In this document: positions 1 to 10,559 of the stretch, piece by piece
How the letters are laid out: each line of letters starts with the position of its first letter
Position numbering within the stretch: position 1 is the stretch's first letter
Assembly (NCBI GenBank): GCA_026182355.1
Contig: JAPFBL010000368.1
Location: 1 to 64,000 of the forward strand
Reading direction: 5' to 3'
DNA length: 64,000 nucleotides
DNA from: Hermatobates lingyangjiaoensis
Taxonomy: Eukaryota > Arthropoda > Insecta > Hemiptera > Hermatobatidae
Program-made: the position numbers and the translations under genes
The notes under the pieces: model-generated
What the model was told of the DNA's origin: nothing
The model's input: the letters and a program-made list of their open reading frames with translations, nothing else
Database searches by the model: none

Positions 1-2434
1 TTTATTAAAAATAGTAAAGCAGTATTCAGGAGACCTAAAACGTATAAATCCATCAAAAACGATTTTTTTTTTGCCATCATTACTGTCTTCTAGTTTGAGT
101 AAAATACAAAAATACAGTTTAAATTTAAATATAAATTTAAGTTTTAAATTTAAAAACTTGCACATTTAAATGCACTGTGCAAGTGCATTTGGATATGAAA
201 ATCATCAGTCATATTTTAAAAAAATATCTCAAAAACAGCGAAGTTTTTTTTTAGTAAAACTGTTATGTTTTAGTTTTATTTTTTAATAAAACTCATATAT
301 GATAAACATAATTAATTCATGCTAAATATAATGCGAACAAGTATATCCCATATATTTTAAAAGGGTTAATACATTTTAATTAAGAGTAAAACAAAATGAA
401 TGGAATATGAATTAATTGAAAGTAATCCCACTTAAGCTATAGCAGTGGTCTGCTAAATCATTAGATGAATATTTAAATATCAACCAATCAGTGGCTTAAA
501 ATACTTTAAAAGCCAAATGTCGTTACAAAAACCCTGTGTTTAAATCTATTCAAATTAGTTACATTGATTGAAACCTGATATTCAACTTCATATTGATAAA
601 AAAATCCTGTTTTTTTCTTTATATTGAAAATCATTTTCTGTTATTGATATTTAAGTTTATTTTATTAAATAGTGTACATAGATTTTTCTATTGTTAGTTT
701 TAGTTTTAGCCCTAAGTTCAGATTCTCATCATCAGAACTATTTTCTTAAATTACTTTGTAAAAGTTAAATTCTAGAGTAGTTTAAAATCCACTTTACTAT
801 AAGTAAACCATGAACAGCAACTTTAATCAATGATTAATTCCAATATGTCTACTTTTTGCAACGAAAATATAATGATTGTTGATTTTTTTTTGGCAGAAAA
901 AAAGCAGACAAGTATCGATGAGTAATTATTAAGTTCAGGACTCATTGAATAATTAATTAATTACGTTATGAATTCAAACGTAACATTGATTTACATTGAT
1001 AATTACGTACTCAATTTGTTTTATCATTAGGAATATTATGTGGAGAATTATAGGAATATAGTAAGGAGATAGCTATAGTTCCCATAATATTAAAATAAAT
1101 ATTACTAATTCTATATAAATTATATGATTATTTAATTTCAACTTTACTGTGGAGACAACAACAAGGCAGTGCAAACAATTGAATAAAAAAAAAACTTTAG
1201 GTTGCCCTACAAAAATATTTCAACAATTTTTACCTAACTCTAATAAGTATTTGGTGACATGAAATATTTCAACGTTGGTAGTCTTGCATGGGGGCGAAGT
1301 TGAAGGAAAGGTTATAAAAGGTTTACTAATAAAAAGTTTTGTTTTTTAAAATTGTTTTGCACTTCTTTGATTTCGGCCTATTATTCCATAGCTGTGTCTT
1401 ACAATTTAACTCAACCTGCAGCTAACACATTACTGTATTTTATTGTAGTTAATAAATTCTTAAACAATTTATTTACTGAGCTGTTCTCAAATATAAATTA
1501 ATTCAATTGATTATAAGTAACCCGTTACCATCACAATTCGGAAAGAAATTTGGTACAAGAAATTTAATTCTGATAAATGGCTTATTTAGCAAACTAGAAT
1601 ATTTTAAATTAACTGTAACAAATGTTTATAAGTAGAACTCGGTAGTTCTCTTTGTTGTTATTGTATTTCTTAAAGTAATTGAAAAGTAATGACATTTTCA
1701 ATTAAATTTCTCTAAAGTAACAGTAAACAGGGAAAAATAGTATCTTTTTGAAGCAATGTATATTTCTTGTGATATAATAATATTTCCCAAAGACAGAGAA
1801 CATTTCCACATAAATGACTACATATCGGCCAAATTCCTATAGATCTATCAAACTGTTCTTGTAGAGTGATTACAAAATATTTTACAAACAACTGCACATT
1901 AGACATAATCAAAATTACTGTACTTTACTTCTGCTAAAGGAAAAATAGTAAAATTGAATTCAGATATCTCAAAACAGTTGTTTTTATAGCAACATGAAAC
2001 TATCAGAAATTGATTATTCAGTAGTCTTCAAAACATGAGAAATCGGTACAATCTCAAATTCTTTCGTGATAACTTTACTTAAAGAATAATTCGAACATTG
2101 TTGGCATTAATATTGGATTAACTAGAAAGTAGCAAGTATGCTAGTTTTTTAAACTGACTGTTACCAGTCATTGTAATGGTAATTCTATTACAAAAAATTA
2201 TTTGTGATAACCTTTCAGAATAGATAATTTACGTCATTAGAAGAACGGATTCAAGTAAGGGGGCTGCTGATTGATAGAACACTCTTACACTAGATATGTA
2301 TATACACTTTCACGATTAAAAAACGACCCGAAACGGACAAGTATAGTTAATCAGAAATAAAGAAACATGGATAAATTAAAAACACACACTTACAGTTCCT
2401 AATTTTCATTATTAGGAAATTAGATATTATTATC
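1..2434. other. AT-rich non-coding DNA, no gene seen
   Basis: No coding region, RNA gene or clear mobile element is recognisable on either strand. The only open frame (about 66 codons, minus strand near 1.7-1.9 kb) is low-complexity and has no motif. At 788-810 there is one isolated copy of the family-A terminal motif (ACTTTACTATAAGTAAAC), seen also at 16747, 23434, 32818, 44766, 46332 and 49031. It may be a solo transposon terminus. Confidence 0.6.
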
Positions 2435-2477
2435 TTATCTCTCCTGATGACGAATGTCTTAACATCAGGAGAGATAA
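2435..2477. repeat. Short inverted repeat containing CTGATGA
   Basis: The two 15-bp arms at 2435-2449 and 2463-2477 are perfect reverse complements and both contain CTCCTGATG. The 13-bp loop reads ACGAATGTCTTAA. The arm sequence matches the CTCCTGATGA start of the foldback cores found elsewhere, so this looks like a small collapsed relative of those units. The step from short hairpin to PLE-like remnant is inference. Confidence 0.55.
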
Positions 2478-2618
2478 GAAATGGAAATAATTCTCACTGG
2501 TGCAGATACGGTTGGAGACGAACAAGGTGGCCGTATGTTTGCCCGGTCACAGAGAATAAGATAGACAAGAATCAATTTAAAGTTATACATAGAACAGGGA
2601 ATAAGACAAAAATAATAA

Positions 2619-2800
2619 ATAAATTGATTGTTATTTCACGTGTTCATGTGAAATCTTTTTGTATTAGTATATATACTATTATGAAATTAAACCACAAAGA
2701 AAAAGGAGTAAACAATAGAAAAAATGCTCTGAGTCCTTTCAATTTATGTCATCAAAGAGCAAACAAAGTAAGAACTAAGAAGATAACATAAAAGGTATGT
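2619..2800 (+). repeat. Foldback-family junction motif plus single arm
   Basis: Positions 2619-2655 carry the small palindrome TTTCACGTGTTCATGTGAAA that borders the foldbacks at 3520-3545 and 18050-18072 and also occurs at 17470-17490. After a short TA-rich stretch, 2690-2790 matches the left arm of the foldback at 33722: AAACCACAAAGAAAAAGGA, then a run ending at a TTATGTCATCAAAGAGC-like core. The 114-codon open frame across this segment is incidental. Confidence 0.5.
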
Positions 2801-2884
2801 GCAAGGAAGTCAACAGAACGTTAAATTTTTTTAAGACAAAAAATGTTTCGTAATGCTTATTTTTGTTATTGTAACTTTTAAAAA

Positions 2885-3065
2885 AAATTACCTCATCTTA
2901 TTCCCCAAATAATGCTATATTTTTAGGTAAAATTTCATTCTGATTCGTCAAACGGTGTGGCCTATATCTACCTCACAACCTTTCAGATTGCATCAGAAGT
3001 CAAATTTCTTAAATTTTATGTGAAAAAAAATTTAGTTTACACAACACAGAAATGTTGTGTATTCA
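2885..3065 (+). mobile_element. Family-A fragment
   Basis: This segment aligns by eye with 24475-24625 inside the best family-A copy. Both share TTTCATTCT..., a GTCAAAC segment followed by GTGTGG or GTATGG, and a run ending in TTTTAT.TGAAAAAAAA. Neither terminus is present. It is a decayed internal fragment with no coding capacity. Confidence 0.55.
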
Positions 3066-3179
3066 GAAATTACTCATTAATTATGCTTATATATTTTCTT
3101 ATAGTTTGTATCTGTACGTTTGTTTTTGTATAGTTTGTATATAAACAAACAAAATAGGCATGGATATAAAGATGCACAT

Positions 3180-3488
3180 TATACATGTATGATTAGATAT
3201 ATTAGCATGATTCAAAATGATAATGATATGATAATTCGTCTTTTGTGATAAAAACTAAATTTACTATTTGCAAATACATAGTATAAAATATGATTCATTA
3301 GAATGATTTCATAGAAAAATATTTATCCTGTTTTTTAGAGAATCATGGAAGTATATCTTAAAATGCATCATTTTCAAGGAGAATAAATTGTTTAGGCTGT
3401 TCATTCTCATTTTGTAAAAAAATTCATTAAATTCGTTTCAAAATGTTCAATTTTTTATATATCTTAAATTTTCCCTTGTGATTTTGGG
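3180..3488 (+). repeat. Family-C repeat body (copy 1)
   Basis: This matches, in inverse orientation, 18112-18478. Shared landmarks in order are GATTAGATATATTAGCATGA, a CTTTTGTGAT block, ATTCATTAGAATGAT, CATGGAAGTATATCTTAAAA, and an end that runs into (TA)n. In both copies the body is followed by (TA)n and then by the same long foldback, so body, TA array and foldback may be one composite element. It has no open frame and its superfamily is unknown. Confidence 0.6.
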
Positions 3489-3489
3489 A

Positions 3490-3516
3490 TATATATATAT
3501 ATAACGTATATAAAAA
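3490..3516. repeat. (TA)n tract next to foldback
   Basis: A short TA microsatellite separates the family-C body from the foldback. The same order occurs at 18073-18108. Comparable TA tracts border most foldback units in the window. Confidence 0.8.
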
Positions 3517-3543
3517 GCTTTCACATAAACACGTGAAATAACA

Positions 3544-3703
3544 ATCAATGATCAAACCACAATAAGAAATGGGAAAACAAGACTAAGATCTTTCAACCGT
3601 AACAAGCGGTCTTCGTCAGAGTCAAAAACCCAACTGACCGCTTGTTACGGTTGAAAGATCTTAGTCTTGTTTTCCCATTTCTTATTGTGGTTTGATCATT
3701 GAT
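3544..3703. repeat. Perfect long foldback, family 1 (68-bp arms)
   Basis: The arms 3544-3611 and 3636-3703 are perfect reverse complements over 68 bp, around a 24-nt loop. The right arm contains GACCGCTTGTTACGGTTGAA, in which GACCG and CGGTT can pair. A copy at 17885-18040 retains CTGACGA just before this stem, giving the order CTGACGA, A, stem, GAAAG. The perfect identity of the arms implies recent formation or conversion. It has no coding capacity. Inverted terminal units are known for PLEs, and that assignment is inference; a simple foldback MITE is the alternative. Confidence 0.8.
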
Positions 3704-5500
3704 ATATGTATATATATAATGTGTGTGTCAAAAAGTTATTATATCCTTTGGTGAAGTGATAGGTGTTGAACTAGTATAATGTAATACAAGGTATTACAAT
3801 GGTAATATACTTATAATAATTTTCAACTACATAAATACAGTTTTCTTCTGTTTTCTAAATAAAATTGATAATCATATGTAACAACTCTTGCTTTACAATG
3901 AAATTTTTCAATTTTCTGTCCTTAAACATATGTTGTTATATAATCTAGAGGGTCATTAAGAATTTATTATAATACAAAAATCAGTTTTAAAATATTCAAA
4001 AAAATTGAATGAAATATACTGTTTAAAACAGTAAGAAATAGACTACTAAAAAAATCCTAATTGCTACTTTTAAATATTTGTATTGCCCTAATCATTTAAA
4101 GGTAGATTAATTTATTTTTTATTATATTTTGAAAGTTAATTTTTCGCAGTTTGTATTTTTGTTTATTTTAGTTTGTTTAATTTACTTTATTATCGTTTTG
4201 AGTAACTGTTTCTTCGATTACTTACAATCTTCTTTTTAAGTAATGCTAGGCACATGAAACAGTACAAATGTAATTATACATAGATTTGAATTAAATTAAT
4301 GATAATTTAAATTTAAGACTAGAATCATACTGTTTAGGAAGTAATTTACTAAATTAGATCTACTGATGAATTTAGAAAAAAGTTTTACAAATGTTAAATG
4401 TATTATTGACCTGTAATATTATGCAAAAATGCTGCTTTTATATCAGTTATTTAATTGAAATTATATCAAGTCAGTTTAAAATAATGAAGAGTTTTGGTTT
4501 TTTATTGATTATATCAGAACTTCCCAACCGATGGCGCCAGAAACAGGGCTATAACTTTAAGAAATTTCCTTGGTTTAGGAAAATTTTGAAAAGCTTAGAT
4601 TGATAACTTATGAAAATCCCAAGTTAATAGTATTTTCGTTCAAAATAATAGTCGCATTGATTTAATTATCTTGTACATATTTCAAAAAAGCAGTTATTTT
4701 TTGTCAGATATATTCAAATGTTAATCTGGGATATTTTTTGTTGACCATATGTTTCATTTTATTTTATTACAAAATTATATTATAAAATTAAATTCTTTCC
4801 TAAGCGTCTCGAAGCTAGTTCTTGATTTTTACTATTTTACAAGTTAAAATATTAACAAGTGTTATTATTTTTTTAAAGTTTATTAAAATATTAATTTATG
4901 AAGTTTCCAATCTAAAAGTCTAATTTTTTTACGTGTATTAAAAGTGACAAAAATATCTTCTTTTGATAAAATTTTAAATATTTATGTATATAAATAGCAA
5001 GCAAAAGCAATAGCGAGCAAAATTTGTTTAAAGGTCCAGGAGTAAATTTGTTTGGTGAAAACGTTTTTGTTAGCTGTTGACAAGATTTCATGAAAGTTAA
5101 TAGGTAAATTATGTGTCATTATATAATTAATTTAATTTGTTAGCAAAATTGTCGATATGACAGTATTCAATTTATTTTTTTATCCTTTTAATTGAAAAAA
5201 TTAGAATTTCAACCTAATTTAATAACAAAATTAAGTTTTTCTAAATTTATTAATGTGTTTTTAATCAAATATAACTCTTCTCTATATTTTATTGATTTTA
5301 TTTTTTTTTAATTATATTTTCCTTTTAATTTATTTTTGATCTTAATTGATGTCAACTGGGTTTACCATTGTTAAAATGTTCCTATCAAATAGAGTAATTT
5401 GAAGTACATTGTGGTTTTTTAATATGGGTTACAAAAAAATATCTCTTGAAGTTTTAGTTCAAATTAGAATTTAAAACGAGCTATATATACAAGCTTATAT
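3704..5500. other. AT-rich non-coding DNA, nothing recognised
   Basis: Apart from a short TA/GT-rich tail at 3704-3730, I see no repeat unit, RNA gene or coding exon. The small open frame at 4391-4603 lacks homology cues and has AT-driven composition. Confidence 0.6.
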
Positions 5501-5504
5501 ATAT

Positions 5505-5660
5505 ATAAACTATATTGACACAAAGAACACTCAGAAATGAAACAGGAACTCACTACTATATTTCGATGTCCTCGTCATCAGGAAGATAGAAACGAGCCGC
5601 TCCGCAGACAGACAACGACTCAAATAAATAATAAAGCTTACATTTATATAGCTTAGTATA
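5505..5660 (-). repeat. Single-arm foldback unit with hammerhead-like core
   Basis: On the minus strand, 5582-5560 reads CCTGATGA, C, a GA/TC mini-stem, then GAAATATAG. It is followed by a run resembling the other GAAATAT family units (9848, 17783, 23117, 30374): sequences meaning ACTCACT.C..TATTTCG on the plus strand, preceded by CACTCAG and AAGAACAC. TA-rich tracts lie on both sides. No second arm is visible. Confidence 0.55.
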
Positions 5661-5699
5661 TATAGCAGCTCTATATCATAAATTTATTATTCTGTTTCA

Positions 5700-6640
5700 A
5701 AGTCATTAACAATTGTTGATATTTCAGGATAATTCTATAAAATCACTACTTTTTATTTAATTTAAATATAATTAAACAAATTTTTTTAATCTTTAAGTTT
5801 TACATAGATAGAATTAAGTTTTAAATTTCCCAAATAAAGAGAGTCTAAAGTTTAGTTTTGAATATTTCAGAAGGTAATCCCATATAAGACTAATAAAACG
5901 AAATTTCTAAATGACAACATAATTGAAAATTATTGGATATGGAAAATGTGAAGTTTTGATATTTTATGTTTTATATAAATTTTATTAGCGTCAATGGGAG
6001 TAATTTTTTTAAAATCTAACTTAAAAAAAGAACAGCGTTTTATTAATTAAAATGATTATTATTTTAATAAATTTTAATTAAAAAACTTTTTGAATGATTT
6101 TCTTAAAAAATGCTCAATGATTAGTTAAATTACTGAATCTCTAATTAATGTTTTGTTAAATTTTGTAAATAATATTAGTAATTCCACCACTCAGACATTA
6201 GGAAAATTTATTCTGATTACGGATTTAAGATTTTATAATGTACATTTTATTTTGTTTAATATTTTTGCACTATAATTACATATTTCTGTTTCAATCGACG
6301 CTTTAAAAATTTGTATACAGTGTCAAAGCGTATATAAGCGTATAATTTTTAATTAAAAATTTGAATGTGTAAAACTTTTTTTCGGTAAGTTTTTCAATTA
6401 ACAAAAGGCACAAACTACCTAGTGTTTTCACAGTTAGTTTTATAAAATCTTGATTTTTACGACAAATAAGATTATGTAGCAGGGGATAAGATTTCAAAAT
6501 AAAATAGAAAATATTTACTTCAATTCAGTTTTCAATTCTTATTAGGTTTGTTGATGGTGTCTTCTCCCACAAGCTGGACAAATGTGGGTATTAAGTCTAT
6601 TGTAATGCTATCCTAATATTATTACGGGCTTAAATAATAT
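5700..6640. other. AT-rich non-coding DNA, nothing recognised
   Basis: No repeat family, exon or RNA gene is recognised. The short minus-strand frame at 6303-6497 is low complexity. Confidence 0.6.
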
Positions 6641-6644
6641 TTAT

Positions 6645-7715
6645 TTTGGGTTTTATAAAGATTTAAAGGTTTCTAGTGAAAGGCATATTGATAACTGTTG
6701 CCAAGTAGTACACTCCTATTGAAAAAGAGATGACGTGTGATATTCTAAATAGCAAAGTCAAAAAAAAAAAAAATATTTGGAGGGTTTTTATAAAGATATA
6801 AAGTATTATAGTGAAAGACTCTTTGATAAATGTTGCCTTATAGGACACTGGTTAAAATTATTGAAAAAAAGATTATGTATGATATTCTAAACAAAAAAGT
6901 TAAAACAAAATTTTTTGGATTTTATAAAGATTTTAAGTTTTTTATTGAAAGATAATTGATAAATATTGACACATAGTACACTCCATAAAATTGTTGAAAA
7001 AAAAAGATGATACATGCTATTCTAAACAGGAAAGTAAAAAAAAAATTTTTTTTTGGGTTTTATAAAAATTGAAGGTTCTATAATGAAGGATTCTTTGATA
7101 CTAGTTGCCGAATAGTACACTCATAAAAATTCTAGAAAACAGGATTATGCATGATATTCTAAACAAAATATTAAAAAAAATTATATTTTTGCGTTTTCTA
7201 AAGAACAAAAGTATTATAGTGAAAGACTTATTGATAAATGTTTCCAATTCATAAAAATTGTTGAAAAAAAGATGAAGCATGATATTCTAAACAGAAAAGT
7301 TTAAAAAAAATAATAAATTTTTGTTTTATAAAGATTTAAAGTTTTATAGTGCAAGTTTCTTTGATTAATGTTGCCAAATGGTAGACTCTGTTGAAAAAAA
7401 AATTATGCATAATATTCTAAAGAGAAAAGTTAAAAAAGAGAAAATTATTTTCGGTTTTATAAAGCTTAATAGTTTTATAGTTAAAGACCCTTTGATATGT
7501 GTTAACAAATAGTAAAGTCGTTAAAATTGTAGAAAAAACAGATGATGCATGATATTGTAAACAGAAAATTAAAAAATATATATATTTTTGGTTTTGTAAC
7601 GATTTAATGTTCTAAAGTGAAAGGCTCTTTGATAAATATTGTCATATAGCACTCTGGTTAAAATTGTTGAAAGGAAGATCACTTATGATATTCTAAGCAG
7701 AATTTTTTTAAAAAA
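6645..7715. repeat. Satellite-like tandem array, about 134-bp units x 8
   Basis: Eight diverged units can be aligned on the recurring TTTTATAAAG box, which ends at about 6660, 6795, 6929, 7068, 7203, 7333, 7464 and 7601, giving spacings of 130-139 bp. Each unit then has a GTGAAAG segment, TTGATAAATGTTGCC, a GTACACTC-like segment, GTTGAAAAAAAGAT, and GATATTCTAAAC. Variation between units suggests an old array. There is no conserved frame. Confidence 0.85.
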
Positions 7716-7838
7716 TCACTGTGTTTTAAGGCAATGAAATATCCTTGTAGTGCTGGTAAAACTACTATTTTAATCGCTTATACTAATCTGAGCTTGTAAA
7801 GTAGGTCGATTAATTTACACTTAATGTTGATATAAGAG

Positions 7839-8136
7839 GCTAGGCTAGCCAAGAGGCTTACATACTTGCTTCGGAACTAGTAGAGATGTGGTTTGATTCT
7901 CTCTCTGGCCCTGAGATTATTCACTCGGAAGGGGAACAGAATTGAGCACCTGAGCCATCGGTTCCGAGCCTGTAAGATGTCAGGTACTTGTTCAAGATCC
8001 TTACTCTTAGCACACCTGATATTAAACCAATTTAAGTAAAATTTAGTACTCCCAATACAGAATGTCGTTTTGTAGTATCACTAAGTGGCAATCTTCAACC
8101 TATGTGTGCTCTCTTGGCAACCTCATCCAATCTAAA
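7839..8136 (+). mobile_element. tRNA-derived SINE, near full length (diverged head)
   Basis: The head retains GGCTAGCCAAGAGGC and a decayed B-box region (GTGGTTTGATTC). The body has the landmarks shared by all copies: GAGCCATCGGTTCCGAGCCTG, GATGTCAGGTACT, and ACTCCCAATACAGAAT. The tail resembles the copy at 12683 (TATGTGTGCTCTC). Transcription by RNA polymerase III from internal A and B boxes is the norm for such elements. This copy's head is probably too degraded for that. Confidence 0.75.
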
Positions 8137-9555
8137 TACCATAGCAAATAAAGAGTCAAGTTTAATGAATATCCCTATTAATAAATTATGTTTTAACATT
8201 AATTTGAAATGCTCTTATATAACTGAGTCATGGATTCAAATAGAATGTGATGAGATCTTGCAAACGATCCTGTTTATTTTAATGTTACATAAATGTTTCT
8301 ATTTGCGTGTAGGTGAGACATTTTATTTATGCTCAAATGTACCTTTTTAAAAGATAATAAAAAAGGAATGAATGTAGGTCAAGGTCTTAGTTAAAAGACT
8401 CTTACTATTCAGATGCCTTTATGTTCTAATTTGATTTTCAAATATTGTTTGTTCATGTTTTTCAATGTTTTGAATTTCTGTCAATATTTTTTAGGTTAAT
8501 TAGTTTTAATTCAATATATGTAACACAAAAATAGTACGCTTAGATGTATACAAATAAGGAGGTTTCAATTACAGGTTACATTTAAGCTGTCAATATCGAG
8601 GCAGACTGTGGGTCAGTTAGTAGATTATAAATTGACTGAATATTCAAATGCTCCAAAGGATTATTTCTATTTGAAATATGCAATAATTACAATCAACTGA
8701 GCTGGGGATATCTTATAAAATAGCTGCATCATGTATTATTGTGATGCTTACAGATACATTGAAAGCCTTCCACAATGAAGTTGATGTTAAAAGTTTTCTA
8801 AAACTAGAGGTCTCAAATCTATGAATCAATTCATTTCGATGTGTTTATTTATTTGAATATTTCTTTTTAAAAACATCTGGTATTTATGATATTATAGCTT
8901 TTGATATTATGATATGAATCATCTGATAAGGTATGACTGAAAAATAAACAAATAAATGTTATGGAATAAAATTAAATAAATAATATTTTTGGCACGAATG
9001 ATAAAGAAATTGGAATTTATTTATATTATTATTCCAACAACTATTTTTCAAACATTCACGAGAAATTTTCAAATAAATTACTTCTCCATGCTTCCTTACT
9101 CATCTCTGATAGAGATTAATGAGAGATAATAGAGATTAAAATTATTTGGCTATCAATTTTAATGAATATAATGGAGTTTCTAAATTATTCAAATTGTATT
9201 CTTCAATGTTGAATTTTAAACAATAACCTTTGTATTTATAGAAGCATTGTCTTATTTCTTTATTTTAGAAGTACCCTATTTAGCTGTGTAGAATATTTTT
9301 CTAGTCTTCCATAACTATGGCTGACTTATTCTTAAACTATGCAATACAAGTTCTTAAACTAAACTTCAAACCCTGAATACAAGAAGTGATTCAAAAGACT
9401 TGATAATATTTTACACAGCTAAATAAGGTATTTCCTATATGCTTGTATTCAAATAGGACTGCTCCCAACTTTTACGAATATGTGTATTATATTTCATATA
9501 ATATGTATTATATTAATAGCAAATATGAAACTTAGATGATTATGCTATATATATA
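8137..9555. other. AT-rich non-coding DNA, nothing recognised
   Basis: No gene or clear repeat is recognised. Around 9265-9290 and 9415-9435 there is a short inverted similarity (ACCCTATTTAGCTGTGTA versus TACACAGCTAAATAAGGTA), which could be the ends of a small 170-bp MITE-like segment. This is not supported elsewhere in the window. Confidence 0.5.
9265..9432. repeat. Possible small MITE bounded by inverted repeats
   Basis: TACCCTATTTAGCTGTGTA near 9271-9289 is matched in reverse complement by ACACAGCTAAATAAGGTA at 9414-9431, with one mismatch. The interior is non-coding. No target duplication could be assigned and no second copy was seen here, so the call rests on the paired ends alone. Confidence 0.4.
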
Positions 9556-9560
9556 CACTT

Positions 9561-9561
9561 A

Positions 9562-9596
<35 letters not shown>
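9561..9596. repeat. (TA)n microsatellite
   Basis: An uninterrupted TA dinucleotide run immediately precedes a foldback-type unit at 9600. It is part of the recurrent TA/foldback association. Confidence 0.9.
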
Positions 9597-9599
<3 letters not shown>

Positions 9600-9775
9600 T
9601 TTTTTGTTGGAAATACGATCCAAAACGGACAAAAATGATGTCCGTTTTTTCAGTTTCAGTTTCACTTTCAGTGCACTTGGTTTCCCTCTCTTATCTCTCC
9701 TGAAGACGGTTCAAACCGAAAATTAGAGGTGTGTTCTTTTGATTTCTCTATGTTTCTTTATCTATATTAAACTAT
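9600..9775 (+). repeat. Single-arm foldback unit with hammerhead-like core
   Basis: The core at 9699-9722 reads CCTGAAGA, C, GGTT, CAA, AACC, GAAAA: the CTGANGA box, one unpaired base, a 4-bp stem and GAAA. Downstream sequence (GTGTGTTCTTTTGATTTCTC) resembles the tails of the units at 30530 and 30845. Upstream, CGATCCAAAACGGACA also occurs, diverged, at 30630 (CGATCCAAACTGGACA), which links it to the 30653 foldback family. TA-rich DNA lies on both sides. Confidence 0.6.
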
Positions 9776-9784
9776 ATATATATA

Positions 9785-10020
9785 ACTTTAAATTACACAA
9801 AGCACGACACAGAAAAGAGACAAAAAAGAACACTTACAGAATTCAATATTTCGAACTGTTGTTCGTCATCAGGAGAGTAGACTAGAAGAAAGGACGAAGT
9901 GAGAGAGATCTCCCCACGTCGAAGAACGGAGCGCGAATGAAGCAATAAAGAGTCAACCGATGAGAGCAGCACTAGCGTAAAAAAGGAGCTAGGCACTAAA
10001 CGTCGGAGAACGGAGAAAGT
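9785..10020 (-). repeat. Single-arm foldback unit with hammerhead-like core
   Basis: On the minus strand, 9873-9848 reads CTGATGA, C, GAAC, AACA, GTTC, GAAATATTG. This is the clearest four-base-pair version of the shared core. The plus-strand sequence just before it carries GAACACTTACAGAATTC, as in related units. The opposite arm is absent. The minus-strand open frame here is incidental. Confidence 0.6.
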
Positions 10021-10053
10021 AAAAACAATAGATAAAATTATAAAATTAAAAAT

Positions 10054-10200
10054 TATATATATATATATATATATACAGAACTAAAGTTTTTTATAGGGAC
10101 TCGATCTCGAGACAGACAGAGTCCGGAAAACTTTAGTTTTGTTTCTATTCTACGGTCCATACTTTTATCAATATTTATATTTATATATATATATATATAA
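10054..10200. repeat. Foldback flanked by (TA)n (family E ends)
   Basis: The arms 10078-10102 (GAACTAAAGTTTTTTATAGG...) and 10119-10140 (GAGTCCGGAAAACTTTAGTT) are inverted and imperfect. The right flank (CATACTTTTATCAATA) is the same end sequence found beside the foldbacks at 29980 and 53480. (TA)n runs border it at 10054-10075 and 10181-10199. Confidence 0.6.
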
Positions 10201-10204
10201 TCAT

Positions 10205-10555
10205 AATATAATTGAACTTTTGTTTTTATTTGACGTTTTATTAAAGGAAAAGCTTTATTTCCTATGTATAAATAAATATACACAATTTTATTGGTGTAGA
10301 AAAAGTGGTTAGAGCACTTACTGCTAGAACCATCAGTTATTTATCTCTATTTGGTCCTTACAGTTTTTATCTGAAAGACGGATTATCCTTCGAAAGGCAT
10401 ATCAGTAGTAGAAAGTGGAGCTTTTATCTGTGTTACATATTAATAACTTTGTGGTTGATGTGCCTAAACAACCCCCCCCCCCCCACCGCACACCGACACT
10501 TATGATTTGAAACCAAGAAACATTTTGAATTACCTTCTTGTTTTATAATACTTCT
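10205..10555. other. Non-coding, with a 13-bp poly-C tract
   Basis: A C13 run lies at 10472-10484, unusual in this AT-rich DNA and followed by CACCGCACACC. The open frame running through it (10305-10505) has no recognisable domain. I see nothing else here. Confidence 0.5.
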
Positions 10556-10559
10556 ATAT

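Noticed and set aside
2447..2791. 114-codon ORF
   Set aside because: It runs across a junction palindrome and a foldback arm; no protein motif.
8102..8350. 82-codon ORF downstream of a SINE
   Set aside because: Its start lies within the SINE tail and the rest is Asn/Phe/Leu-rich AT-driven sequence.
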